Shown: piece after piece, positions 1-10,229 of the stretch
Numbering within the stretch: the first letter of the stretch is position 1
Layout: every line of letters begins with the position of its first letter
Source of the DNA: Citrus sinensis
Taxonomy: Eukaryota; Streptophyta; Magnoliopsida; Sapindales; Rutaceae
Length of the DNA: 64,000 bases
NCBI RefSeq assembly: GCF_022201045.2
Contig: NC_068564.1
Span: forward strand, 2,294,001 to 2,358,000
Direction of reading: 5' to 3'
Notes under the pieces: model-generated
Database searches by the model: none
Seen by the model: only the letters and a program-made list of their open reading frames with translations
Told to the model about the DNA's origin: nothing
Made by a program: the position numbers and the translations under genes

Positions 1-2351
1 TCCCTTGCTGCCGAGGAGTAGCAGCTTCTTGCGATCCTCTGGTCTCCTCGTACCACTCCGACTACCCCATTCACCCGGTACTTTAGAGACAGATAATGGT
101 TGGACAGCACCGCTTTGCTCATCCTTAAAAATGGCCGACCTAGGATCATCTGGTAAGGACCTTCCTCGTCCACTACGACGAAGTCCAGTATCATTGTTCT
201 TTCTGTCGGGGGGCTCCCGATTGTGATAGGCAGTTCGACCACGCCCAGAGGGACCAGCTTCCCTCCTCCGAACCCCTTCAAGGAGGTGTTGGTGTATTCC
301 AACTTCCGGTCGGCTATTCCCATCTCTTCCAAAGTTGATTTAAATAGCACATCAACTGAGCTCCCCGTATCAACCAGTATCCGGTCAAACTTCTTGCTAG
401 CGATCGTGGCCTTGATGACTAAAGCGTCCTCGTGGGGGTATAGAATCCCTTCCTCATCCTCATCCGTCCACATGATTGGCACTTGCCTGACCCTTGCTCG
501 TTTGGCTGCTGGGGTGTTGAAGAGTATCTCTTTACTGGTCATGGCGTATCTGGCATAATTTTTTCTCGATCTGTTCGAATCTCCAGCCAACGTTGGGCCC
601 CCAGCTATCACCCTCGCTGCGGGCGGCTCGCGTCTCAAGATTCCATCACTCTGCTCCCCTTCATCCATGGTGGCCACCATCGGGAAAGTCCCATCCATAA
701 ACTCGTCCAGGTACCGATTTCTCACCAAATCTTCGACCTGGGTCTTGAGATCTCTACACTCTGCTGTGGTATGGCCATGGGTGCCATGGAACTTACAATA
801 ACGTCCTCTATCCCTCCTGTTGGGTAGCTTTGTTATTGGTGTGGGGAGGTGCAGCAGCCCTCGACCCTTTATGGCCTCGTACACCTCATCCAGGGGCATC
901 TTCAAGGGAGTGTACCGCCCATAGTCCTGGTTCTGGTCGACCAGATGCACTGCTCTTTCTCTGTTTGCCCCACTGTGAGTTGGGGGCGGTGGGAGTGCTT
1001 CTGGTCTGCTCGTCCTGCTACCGTGGGAATGTTGATGAAGGTCGCCGGATGCCGAATCATGTCTTCTCCAAGGCTCCCTAGCTGGGGAGCGAGGAGGTGG
1101 CGCCCTGCTGCGCTGATACTGTGGCGGCCTCTGATGAGGCTGGTAAGCAATTACCCTACCTCCTGCTCCACTACCGGAGATCTGGTGGTCCCTCCTCCTG
1201 TTCGGTCCATTAGTTGGTAATGCTTTCTTCTCTTTCCTCCCTAACCCTTCCAACTGGTCTGTCTTGATCCGTGCAGCCTTCTCCTCCTCAATCTCGATGT
1301 CTCTTTTAGCCTGTTCGTATGCGGCTGCATACGTTTGAATAGCTGGGCTTCTCAAATTGTACCACAGCCTTCCTATCTTCACCCCTTCTTTCAGTCCCCT
1401 TAACGCCTGAGGGTGGTTGAAGGCTCCCAAGTCGAGGACAGCCCGATGAAACCTCTTGATGAATTCCCGAAGGGTTTCTTGCTCCCCCTGTTTCATGCTC
1501 TTCAGCTCCATCATGTCATCTTCCGGCGACATTGCCCCACTAAACTGCTCTGCGAATTCCTGGCACATCTGCTCGAAGGTTTTTATGCTGCCCCGAGGAA
1601 GTTTCCTGTACCATTCTCGTGCACGTCCCTCAAGGGATAGTGGGAACACCCTGCACCTTTGGGATGGAGATAATCCCTGGACCCCCGTTATGTCGTTGAA
1701 GCGCTCTATGTGCACCAGCGGGTCAGTTCTTCCCGAGTATCTGAGGTCGGGGAGGCGGAAATCTCTTGGAATAACTGCCCTCATGATCTCTGCTGCGAGC
1801 GGTGATTCCCCGTCCAGCATTATCCTCCAACCAGGGGCTCTGTTCCTCCCTTGCATGTCATCAATTATTTGCGCTAGCCTTCGCACTTCCTCCTCCAGCT
1901 GTCCTGCGCGACCAGGGTCGCGCGCTGCAGCTTGATCCCGCTCTCGCTCTGCATCATGTAAGTGTTGCCTCAGTTCTGTTTCCTCTGCGTTCACCACCCC
2001 GTCGCCCCCGTCACAAGTCTGTCTTCCCGGGGACTGCTCTCTTTCTCTATGAAATTCTCCCCGCAGAGGTACGTTACCTCTCTCACCGCCAAATCTCCCA
2101 GCGGTTCGACTTCTCTCCGCACTATCGGTACCTGGTGCCGCTCCACCGCCTCTCACCCTTCCCTCTTGGGTTACCCTTCGCTCGTTCCGCAGCTCATGCA
2201 GGATGGTTGTCAAGGTTTCCATCTGCTTTTCCATTCGCTCCATCCGGTCGAACATGACTTTTTCCCGTGCTTCGCTGATCACCTCCCTCAGCGTCACGGA
2301 ATCGTTAAGCCTTATGTCACCCCCTTGTGCGCTACTTCCTCCTATCTCCAT
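1..2351 (-). CDS. gag-protease polyprotein of a gypsy retrotransposon (partial, open at the left edge)
   Basis: Reading the minus strand from the ATG at 2351 gives 783 codons without a stop, still open at base 1. The first ~190 residues are charged and coiled-coil-like. A retrotransposon gag domain follows, with the motifs GRAREWY and TLREFIKRFHRAV. Next come an Arg/Pro-rich stretch and a knuckle of the form YCKFHGTHGHTTAEC (bases 756-800). The aspartic protease centre VDTGSSVDVLF is at about bases 339-374, followed by the ILGRPFL flap-side motif near 130. Gag would form the virus-like particle and the protease would mature it. The absence of any stop or frameshift over 2.35 kb suggests a recent insertion or selection. 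The start is the first ATG after the leader and no competing upstream ATG is evident. The whole frame reads on the minus strand; plus-strand frames here are shadows. Confidence 0.88.
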   Translation of the reverse strand, partial: MEIGGSSAQGGDIRLNDSVTLREVISEAREKVMFDRMERMEKQMETLTTILHELRNERRVTQEGRVRGGGAAPGTDSAERSRTAGRFGGERGNVPLRGEFHREREQSPGRQTCDGGDGVVNAEETELRQHLHDAERERDQAAARDPGRAGQLEEEVRRLAQIIDDMQGRNRAPGWRIMLDGESPLAAEIMRAVIPRDFRLPDLRYSGRTDPLVHIERFNDITGVQGLSPSQRCRVFPLSLEGRAREWYRKLPRGSIKTFEQMCQEFAEQFSGAMSPEDDMMELKSMKQGEQETLREFIKRFHRAVLDLGAFNHPQALRGLKEGVKIGRLWYNLRSPAIQTYAAAYEQAKRDIEIEEEKAARIKTDQLEGLGRKEKKALPTNGPNRRRDHQISGSGAGGRVIAYQPHQRPPQYQRSRAPPPRSPAREPWRRHDSASGDLHQHSHGSRTSRPEALPPPPTHSGANRERAVHLVDQNQDYGRYTPLKMPLDEVYEAIKGRGLLHLPTPITKLPNRRDRGRYCKFHGTHGHTTAECRDLKTQVEDLVRNRYLDEFMDGTFPMVATMDEGEQSDGILRREPPAARVIAGGPTLAGDSNRSRKNYARYAMTSKEILFNTPAAKRARVRQVPIMWTDEDEEGILYPHEDALVIKATIASKKFDRILVDTGSSVDVLFKSTLEEMGIADRKLEYTNTSLKGFGGGKLVPLGVVELPITIGSPPTERTMILDFVVVDEEGPYQMILGRPFLRMSKAVLSNHYLSLKYRVNGVVGVVRGDQRIARSCYSSAAR

Positions 2352-2408
2352 TGACTTTCGCTTACTCCACCCCTCTTCTTGCTACCGACAGAAGCTTTTT
2401 GCTCTGGA

Positions 2409-2426
2409 TCCCCACAGACGGCGCCA
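2409..2426 (-). other. retrotransposon primer-binding site
   Basis: The minus strand reads TGGCGCCGTCTGTGGGGA. The first nine bases are complementary to the 3' end (ACGGCGCCA) of plant tRNA-Asp, the usual primer for many gypsy elements. The site sits three bases inside the LTR end. Confidence 0.75.
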
Positions 2427-2797
2427 AAATGTTGATGCGAGATTCCGGTTCTCCTCGTTCTACGACCAGGATCCCTGCTCGATCAACTCTACCACGACCA
2501 GGAGGTCTCCTAGTAATGCTTCTTCTCCGGATGTCCCTGCACACACAGACAAGTCAGAGTACGCCGGTTGTTCTCCCGGCGCAAACCCTCCGACGCTCAA
2601 GTCAGATATGAAGGTTTGGGGAACGCTTGCCACAGGTCTTATGGCTTTTTGTGGTTTTCTCTTTTATCTTAAAAATGCTAACCCTTTTACCTTCGTTGGC
2701 TACCTTTTTATAGGCTTCCTCTGAATCTCAGTCTTCCGCTCTTTTCGAGACGGTATGGGACTCCAACTGCTGCGTTATGGGCAAAACATGGGATCTA

Positions 2798-2948
2798 GCG
2801 TGTTACGCCACGGTTCAGGGGAAAGCGTGGCTGCCACGGCTCTGTGAGACCTTGCGTGTTACGCCACGGTTCTGGGGAAAGTGTGGCTGTCATGGCTCCG
2901 TGAGATCTTGCGTGTTACGTCGCGGTTCTGGGGAAAGCGGGGCTGTTG
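2798..2948. repeat. 56-bp tandem repeat inside the LTR (about 2.7 copies)
   Basis: The unit beginning GCGTGTTACG(C/T)C(A/G)CGGTTC recurs at 2798, 2854 and 2910, giving an exact 56-base period with a few substitutions. It lies downstream of the LTR TATA box, so it falls in the transcribed part of the LTR. Confidence 0.85.
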
Positions 2949-3040
2949 TGCCTAGGTTCTCGTGCTGGAGAGCGCGTCTTGCCAACTGCCGTCGACCGGG
3001 TCTCCTCGCCTCTCGGTCTCTAGCCGGAATGGCCTCATGC

Positions 3041-3049
3041 CTTTTATAG
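3041..3049 (-). promoter_or_regulatory. LTR TATA box
   Basis: The minus strand reads CCTATAAAAGGC here, a strong TATA box within the LTR, about 690 bases upstream of the gag ATG. It is the likely U3 promoter of the element. Confidence 0.65.
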
Positions 3050-3223
3050 GAATTGGCCTCGCGGACGACAACATCGTGGACGAGCAGGATGTTTCTGCTC
3101 CTGTTCTTCCACGCGCCAGGCTTTAACGGAAAACACCGGTGCGCAGAACTCCGCCATCAGATGTCTGCTCGTCATTCCTGGTCCCTTCGACGCATTTGTC
3201 CCAAACAGTATCCCTCCCAAACA

Positions 3224-6207
3224 GTAAGTAATGGTATATTTATAGATTATAAATATTTATTAATTATTTTGATTAAAATAAATATTTTTATTTGTTATTT
3301 ATTTTATTTTAATTATGTCTATTTTGTTCAAGTTAAAGTATGAAATACAAATTGGAGATAGACATTTTGACAGATCATTCAAGCTCTCAAGTTTCAACAT
3401 TTGTATAGGTTTAAATTCGTAATTTAGTTAACTTTCATGTATTATTTTTTAAAAAAATGAGATTTTTTTTAGTGTGTTATATTTTAAAACTTTGAATGTA
3501 TTATTCTATTTTTATTTAAATAATTAATTTTATTTAAATTTTATTCAATTTTGAATTTAATCAATGGTAAAATAATGTTTATATTTTTTTTATTTAATTA
3601 GTCCATAGGTTGAACAAAATTAAAAATTTTAATTCACAAATCAATCTACAAAATGGTGGATTAAACATAAATTGGGTTAAATTTGCATCCAATCTACAGA
3701 CATATAAATTGAATTTAGATTAAATTTCACTAATGTGTGGATTAAATTAAATTAAAAATTTATAATTTATAAAATAATGAATCGGATATGAATTAGTATT
3801 AACAGAATTTAGTCCACAAACACCCTATTATTGCTCCCCATGAGTAATTCACCCCCTACTCTTATCCCAAAATTGGGAAACTGCCGTATAATAGACATAA
3901 ATGTGTTCATGAATGGCTAAAAGTCCATCCGCTTTCTCTGTTGAATAACTTTTTTTTTGGGCATGAAATTAAGCAGCTCGATCGCGACAGTGGCAGCAAT
4001 TAATGACTGCATCTTTGTTTGAAAAATGATCTACAAGCACCTACATGGTTCTAGTAAAATTTCATCTACACTACATACGTACAGCTTCGCATAATTCATT
4101 TGAAACATGCGATTAAGGTCCAAGATTTGATTTGATGATAGAATTGATCAAATGGGCTTTTCTTTTGATTTGATGATAGAATTCTTTTATTAGTTAAGCT
4201 CATAATAAGGAATATATACGAAAGACATTTTAACCTCCAATTAGACTTTGATCAGAGAGAAACTAGAGAAAAAGGACATTTTCCTTCTATATATTAACCC
4301 CTTCAATAGTAGTGACTCAACTGATGCTATTAAGAAATATTATGTTATGTTTTGATTTTAGTGAGTCGTGTGTTTGCCAAGCCTATGCACACTACCCCTC
4401 TTGTTGTGACCATCCTTCCTTCCTCTGTCTGTCTTGCAAGACTCAATAAGCGAAGTTGCCAGAAAAACTCACTTGGAGATCTCTCTCTCTCTCTTAAAAA
4501 AAAAATTAAAAATTTTTTTAAAAAAAGTAATTACTTATAAAATTTGGCTTTATTGCACTATCTAAGCTTTTAATTGTTTTTGTTAAGCCTTTTCCTTCTT
4601 AATAATGGATTACGAATCATTTTCGTTTTTGGCATGGCAGCACACTTTGGTTTGAAATTATGCTCCAACATCACCAAAAGAGTTGTGAAAATTGTGACAT
4701 CTTGATAAGAAGATTCAGGTAGAATAGTGGACGGTTAAGATGTACAAATAATGAATAATGATTAATTTCATATAAATCTATAACTGTTGCTCGGAGCTGA
4801 GAGAGACCTATCATTTGATCAGCTTATGTCAAGATTTTGGATCCAAAAGCTAAATGAAGTATTTAGCACCACGATGATGGCGAGGACTGTTGTGAAGACT
4901 GTGATAAGGACTTGGAATTTAATATTAAAAGCCGCATTTTTCCCCTCTACTTGTTTGGACCATATATATTAGTCTTGAAGCCTCAACATTTATCATGTGG
5001 TCGTGTCCACGGCCGCAAAATCTTGCTACAGAAATATTTTATATTTATGGTACGAACTTCCATTTTTTTCAACTCACGAAATTATGAATTTGAACAGTTT
5101 TCTTTTCAATTTTTCCTGATGGTTGACTAAGCCACCGGTTGGACATTAAATGAAGTGTAAGGCATGCGTTAGTTGGAAAGGGGTGGTTTAAGTCTTTAAG
5201 AATAGGTGATCAGAACGATCGCCTATGGACTATGGTCTTATTTTTTTAGAAGGCTTTAATAAAGATTTTTTAAAAAAAAATTAGGTATTATACGAAAGTC
5301 TATCAGACATCTTTTAGTTAATAATTATTTTATAATTAAGATTTTTTTTTGGGGTCCCTCTATGATATAATTTTTTTACAGTATCAATAGTGTAAGTAAT
5401 ATTAACTATTAGATTTAATCAACAGTGCACATTATATTTATTAATAAAAATTTTAATTATTTTTAAAATAACATAACTGGTTAACAAAGTGGTCGGGAAT
5501 TCTTAAAAAAAGTGCTGGATCGTGGAGCTGGTAGAAGTATGAGAAATTTCAATGACCACCCCTAGAGTTTTAAATATTCTCACATTTTTACTTAAATAAT
5601 ATATTTCATTTAATAACACAAAATTCAATAAAAATATATTATTTCAATTAAATATATGAACATGCATACAAAACCCACATTCATGGGAATGTTTCATTAG
5701 ACTTTTAAAGTTTATCTTACCTATGTATCTTAAACTATTCATTATCAACTTTTCGTAATTTTATTAAATAGAAATTTTAAGCAAAACAAGAAAGAGTGAC
5801 AATATGTAATTAATTTGAAGATTTAATGTAAAACTCACAATTGCTAAAATAATGCTTAAATTATATCATTAATGTTATAAGAGAATTTGATTATCATGTA
5901 ATCAAACTAATTTCAAAATTTATTTTGAAAGCATGCAAAACTAATTTCAAAATCTATTTTGAGAGCATGCGAACGGATGTAGTCTCTACTATGTGATTTT
6001 TTTTTCTAATTTATGGCCATGGAAGAGAATTGGAAGATCCATATTTGTCCAATAGTGAAATATAAATAATAGCTCTTCAATTTCTCATGTGGTATATATA
6101 TTTCATTGGCTTATTAGCATACAAAACTATATGCAAGTGTTAAAAATTGGACTACTGCATGAAATGTCAAGTGATATATTTCGTTTGACCTTAGATTAAT
6201 TAAATGC
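3224..6207. other. AT-rich intergenic spacer
   Basis: About 3 kb of very AT-rich DNA lies between the gypsy LTR and the SINE. Possible reading frames are short and have no recognisable motif. I see only homopolymer runs, short direct repeats (for example near 4126 and 4164) and the 34-bp duplication listed separately. Confidence 0.6.
5904..5970. repeat. 34-bp tandem duplication
   Basis: The unit AAACTAATTTCAAAAT followed by a TATTTTGA(A/G)AGCATGC tail occurs at 5904 and again at 5938 with two differences. Confidence 0.8.
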
Positions 6208-6223
6208 CTATATATGGTTTACT

Positions 6224-6557
6224 TTTTTTTTTTTGAAGTCTGTTATACACAGATATTACTGACATTACATCAGACATTACAATTAATAATTACAATCATA
6301 CTATATAACTGGGACCACCGCTATACATTGACATATTGAAGCACTTGCTCATATATTTTTAAACCCTCTCTAATATTCGAGGGGTGCCTACTCCACTCAC
6401 ATTACATTTCATAAGGGAGAGACTGTCTCCACTCAATTATGTTGATAATTGAGGGAGTACTGAAATTAACCCCCGTAAAGCTCTTATAGAGGCTCGAACC
6501 CTTGCACTCAACATTGTAAGTGCAAGGCTTCTCCCATTGGACCAAATGCCCATTGGT
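6224..6557 (-). mobile_element. tRNA-derived SINE with target-site duplication
   Basis: On the minus strand the element starts ACCAATGGGCATT. It has a Pol III A box TGGTCCAATGGG (bases 6533-6544) and, about 45 bases later, a B box GGTTCGAGCC (bases 6491-6500), the spacing of a tRNA promoter. It ends in an A-tract (a T run at 6223-6234 on the plus strand). It is flanked by a 16-base direct repeat, CTATATATGGTTTACT at 6208-6223 and CTATACATGGTTTACT at 6558-6573, with one mismatch. tRNA-like head, A tail and a long target duplication together define a SINE. It encodes no protein and would depend on a LINE for mobility. Confidence 0.85.
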
Positions 6558-6830
6558 CTATACATGGTTTACTTCATTAATCTAAAAATTAATTTTCACT
6601 GATATTTATATGTGACATATCAATTCATAATATATCGAGGTAATTACGATTTTAATTTCCCTTCTATTAATAAACTAGAAAATAGAACCACGTTTCACGC
6701 GGCTTTGAAAAAAGAATTTAATATTATCATTTTTTCTTACTTTACACTTGATGAAACTGATAAAAAATATGAATTATTTTTTTTTAAGATGAGGCAGCCT
6801 TATAAAAAATAAAACAAGTTATTAGCTAGC

Positions 6831-7437
6831 AATACAAATAAAGAAGCAAAGCAAGATAAAGAATAAAATGAGAGAATATATTATAGAGTGATTTTATTCA
6901 TTCCAATTGTGTGTGTATAAAGCAAAAAGATGAGCTCTCTTTTTATAGTTATATAATCACTCCATGAAATTAATGAAAAATTATGGATCATAATTCCTTG
7001 TGAAATAGTAAAAATTTTAGGGAAGCTAAAGGTTGTTAATGGGAGATAGTAGGGAGATTAAGGGATATATGTTATGAACATCTACATTTATTTTAATAAA
7101 TTCATAACACTCCCCCTTGTATGTTCATTATAAAGAATATGTCTCATTAAAATCTTTACATAATTGTTATTATGTAATAACAATTAAATTAATTATGAGA
7201 AGACGAAAAGCCAAATTTAAAAGAAATACAAATAAAGAAGCAAAGTAAGATAAAGAATAAAATGAGAGAATATATTATACAGTGATTTTATTCATTCCAA
7301 TTGTGTGTGTACAAAGCAAAAAGATGAGCTCTCTTTTTATAGTTCATAATCACTCCATGAAATTAATGAAAAATTATCGATCATAATTCCTTGTGAGATA
7401 GTGGAAATTTTAGGGAAGCTAAAGGTTGTTAATGGGA
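6831..7437 (-). mobile_element. internally deleted copia-type LTR fragment
   Basis: Two direct repeats of about 213 bp (6831-7043 and 7225-7437, roughly 95% alike) flank about 180 bases. Read on the minus strand, a purine tract AAGGGGGAG precedes TGTTATGAATTTATT at 7109. That is the usual join of a polypurine tract with a 3' LTR, so 6831-7109 looks like the 3' LTR. The right-hand copy looks like a truncated 5' LTR. Nearly all the internal region is gone and no coding capacity remains. The superfamily assignment is inference from the polypurine/LTR join. Confidence 0.6.
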
Positions 7438-9080
7438 TCATAATTTCTCTATTTATTAGATAATAGAGAATATACAAAGATGAGAAATGATGATGCCACA
7501 TCACCTCCTCAAGTCCCAACTTTATATATATATATATAGATAGATAGATAGATAGGGGTAGATAGAAGTACTTAATATGTGTGTGTGTATGGGGGTATCA
7601 ATTCATATGTCTTAATGATTACAAGAAAAATTGCCTCTACTAACTTAACATATGCCTTATATGTGTTTGTAAAATATATTTTATTTGCTATGCTTTGGAG
7701 GACATGTAGTATATTATTTTATAATTTGTTTTGTAATTTATAGAAAATGTGTTTAACATGTTTTAACTTTTATTACTGTCAAATAGATTCTATTTAATAC
7801 ATTTTATAATTTGATTTAAGGTTTAGGATCGCCGAACATATATTACACATGTACTATTAAAATGAAAATAAGAATAGGGGCTACAAACTGATAATGAACA
7901 TGCCCTAAGTTACTTGGAGTGTCAGCCTAGAAATAAGTATCACCGTAGGCTTAAATTTATGGAACAATTTTTCAGGACTGTTGATCTTCCTCCATTAGCT
8001 TATTTTAGGTCTATATTTCCATTTTTTTTTAAATGGATGTAAGATGATGATGAAACTGTGCTATCCGTAATGATCCACCTTTGTATTTAATAAGAATTGT
8101 ATGCATATTCAACAGTGAAAATATGATAACTCTGTCGTAATTTGATCATATTACAATACAATTGACTACTAAAAAAATGTCTTTATATTTTTTATTACAT
8201 TTTACATTAAAGTTGTCGCACATTATGAATGCAAAGCTTAATATTTAATAACATAACACTTCAACAAAATCAACATCTTAAGTATGATGTATGATATAGA
8301 ATATTGAAATAGTTATACCTAACACTCACAACAATTTATAAAAATTTATAGTGTTTTATTTACAATATCTGTTCTAATTATATCTATATTAATATCTATC
8401 TTAAAGTTAATTTTTGAATTAGTAGATTTTAATGAATCCATCGGGATAGATTAATAGTAACTTAATATTTAAAAAAAATTCATTATATAGGTTATTTTAT
8501 TAATTATACTTATTGTAATATTTTATTTGTATCGTATGATATTTATTATTATTTTTATCCTATTACTATATGTATATTTATTTAGGTTGTTTAAATCAAA
8601 ATGTATAATAGTTATTTATGAAAATTAAGGCGTTTGTATTACCATTTATGAAACTAAGTGGATCTGTATAACTATTTGAGCAAACCTTGGGGGGTGTGTG
8701 GTTTTTTTTTCAAATTAATATTAATTTAAAATTAAAAAACAAATATTTACCAGGAACTTGTAAATTACCTGCTAAATTTTCATTAATTATTTAATTATCC
8801 ATTATATTAAATGGACATTGAGATTAAGACACTTAAAACTAATGGTCCACATTAATCCCACTATCAATGCTATAAAAATACATACAGTATCATAAAGAAA
8901 TCTTTTTTTGTGTGTAGAAAACCTATATTTGGTAAACTTAATATTAAAGAGATATGATTAATAATATTATCTAACCATTAATTAATTAATTATTAATTTT
9001 TCTAAAAAAAAAAGAAATTCTTTACCCTTTTAGATTCCTAAAAAAACTTAATCATTTAATGTTAAAATCTTTGATTTTTA
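7438..9080. other. AT-rich intergenic spacer
   Basis: Apart from the microsatellite, I see no gene, RNA or bounded repeat in this stretch. Reading frames are all short and low in complexity. Confidence 0.55.
7522..7556. repeat. (TA)n-(GATA)n microsatellite
   Basis: A run of about eight TA dinucleotides passes directly into about four TAGA/GATA units. Confidence 0.9.
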
Positions 9081-9267
9081 GAGTAATGATATAGCCACAA
9101 ACTCTTGTACAAACTGATGTGGCACGATAAAATTGGTTGAATTAAATATCTCTTGGCCCACATAATTTATTTTCATTATTTTGTATTTTTATTTAACCAA
9201 TGAATTAATGCCACATCAGTTTGTACAAAATAAATTTGTATAAGAGTTTGTGGCTATATCATCACTC
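9081..9267. mobile_element. Mutator-like MITE with perfect 9-bp target duplication
   Basis: The 187-bp element begins GAGTAATGATATAGCCACAA and ends with its inverted complement, with one mismatch in the outer 24 bases. The inverted match continues through TGTACAAACTGATGTGGCA after a short insertion in the right arm. It is flanked by TGATTTTTA on both sides (9072-9080 and 9268-9276), a perfect 9-base duplication, which is the hallmark length for the Mutator (MULE) superfamily. There is no coding capacity. Confidence 0.88.
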
Positions 9268-10164
9268 TGATTTTTAATATTGCTTTTGATCTCTATTAAA
9301 AACCAAAAATCAATAGATGAGAAAAATTTCTTGCTCCCTCCTCCACAAAGAAAACCATCACATTCATTGGTTCATTTAAAAAAGAAAAAATTAGTTTCTT
9401 GAAACACAAAGTTCATATCTATTATATGATCATCAACTCATATTCTCAACTATCTATGTGCTACCATTGTAAATATTCTATTTGAAATATTATTGTTCTT
9501 ATTTATTTGTTTGTTTATTTTTGTAATGATTCTAATGGATGTAGAAAAGATATCTTCTTGAATTTTTTTCAGGTTTTTTAAAGAAATTTTCAGGATCTTT
9601 TGTATTATGATTGAAATTCAAGAATTAAATATGTAATGAATCATGTTTTTTTAAGTACTGAAACTGCATAATAAAAAGACGCTCCATAAAAAAAATTCGC
9701 ATAAGACCCCAAATACTCTATAACCGGCCCTATAGATGGCAAGTTGAGATTTATATACAAGTTGGATGTTTCAACTTTTTATTATTATTTTTTTTATAAT
9801 GGTAAACCTGTTTATATAGTATGGATGTACGTTCACATTTTCTGTATTTTACCTATAATTAGGCAAAAGCATTTCGCCATGCAAAAGAGTTGAACATATA
9901 CCAATTACTTATATTATAAATTCCTCCACCCCTTCTAGTTAGGAGTTGGCCTTTTGTAGGTGATCAAACTTATCCTTCTTCATAAGCTTGATGGAGGAAT
10001 TTTCTCGTAATGGAGTTCGTGAGCCCGATTGTTATTAAGAAAAAGTATTTACTGAGAAAAAAGAAAATTTTTATTTTAGAAATTATATTTAAACAAGTTT
10101 TAATGTCTTAAAATTAAAGATTAAGTGCAATAAATGTACACACGTATAACAACAGTGGAAACAA
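9268..10164. other. AT-rich intergenic spacer
   Basis: Nothing recognisable lies between the Mutator-like MITE and the LINE; no frame of note and no bounded repeat. Confidence 0.55.
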
Positions 10165-10229
10165 ACATGTATATTTATTTTGATAATAAAAGACAAGCCT
10201 AACACAAACGCCAAGGCTTTACAACACGA

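Larger units (their letters stand above)
1..3223 (-). mobile_element. Ty3/gypsy (Tat-like) LTR retrotransposon, 5' part
   Basis: On the minus strand the order is 5' LTR (3223 to 2430), a primer-binding site, a short leader, then one long gag-protease frame that continues past the left edge. The order and the DTGSS protease motif placed after a gag domain are typical of Ty3/gypsy elements; the CxFHxxxGHxTxxC-type knuckle resembles Tat/Ogre-like lineages, which is a family-level inference. Reverse transcriptase, integrase and the 3' LTR would lie to the left of this window. The right-hand target duplication cannot be verified without the other end. Confidence 0.88.
2430..3223 (-). repeat. 5' LTR of the gypsy element
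   Basis: The segment starts TGTTGATG and ends CCCAAACA in plus orientation, so it has the canonical TG...CA ends of an LTR, and lies three bases from a primer-binding site. Its length is about 794 bp. A second CCAAACA at 3201-3207 makes 3207 an alternative outer end. The partner LTR is outside the window. Confidence 0.75.

Noticed and set aside
5-2724. Many plus-strand reading frames over 1-2.7 kb
   Set aside because: They overlap the single 783-codon minus-strand gag-protease frame, which contains all recognisable motifs, and show no motifs of their own.
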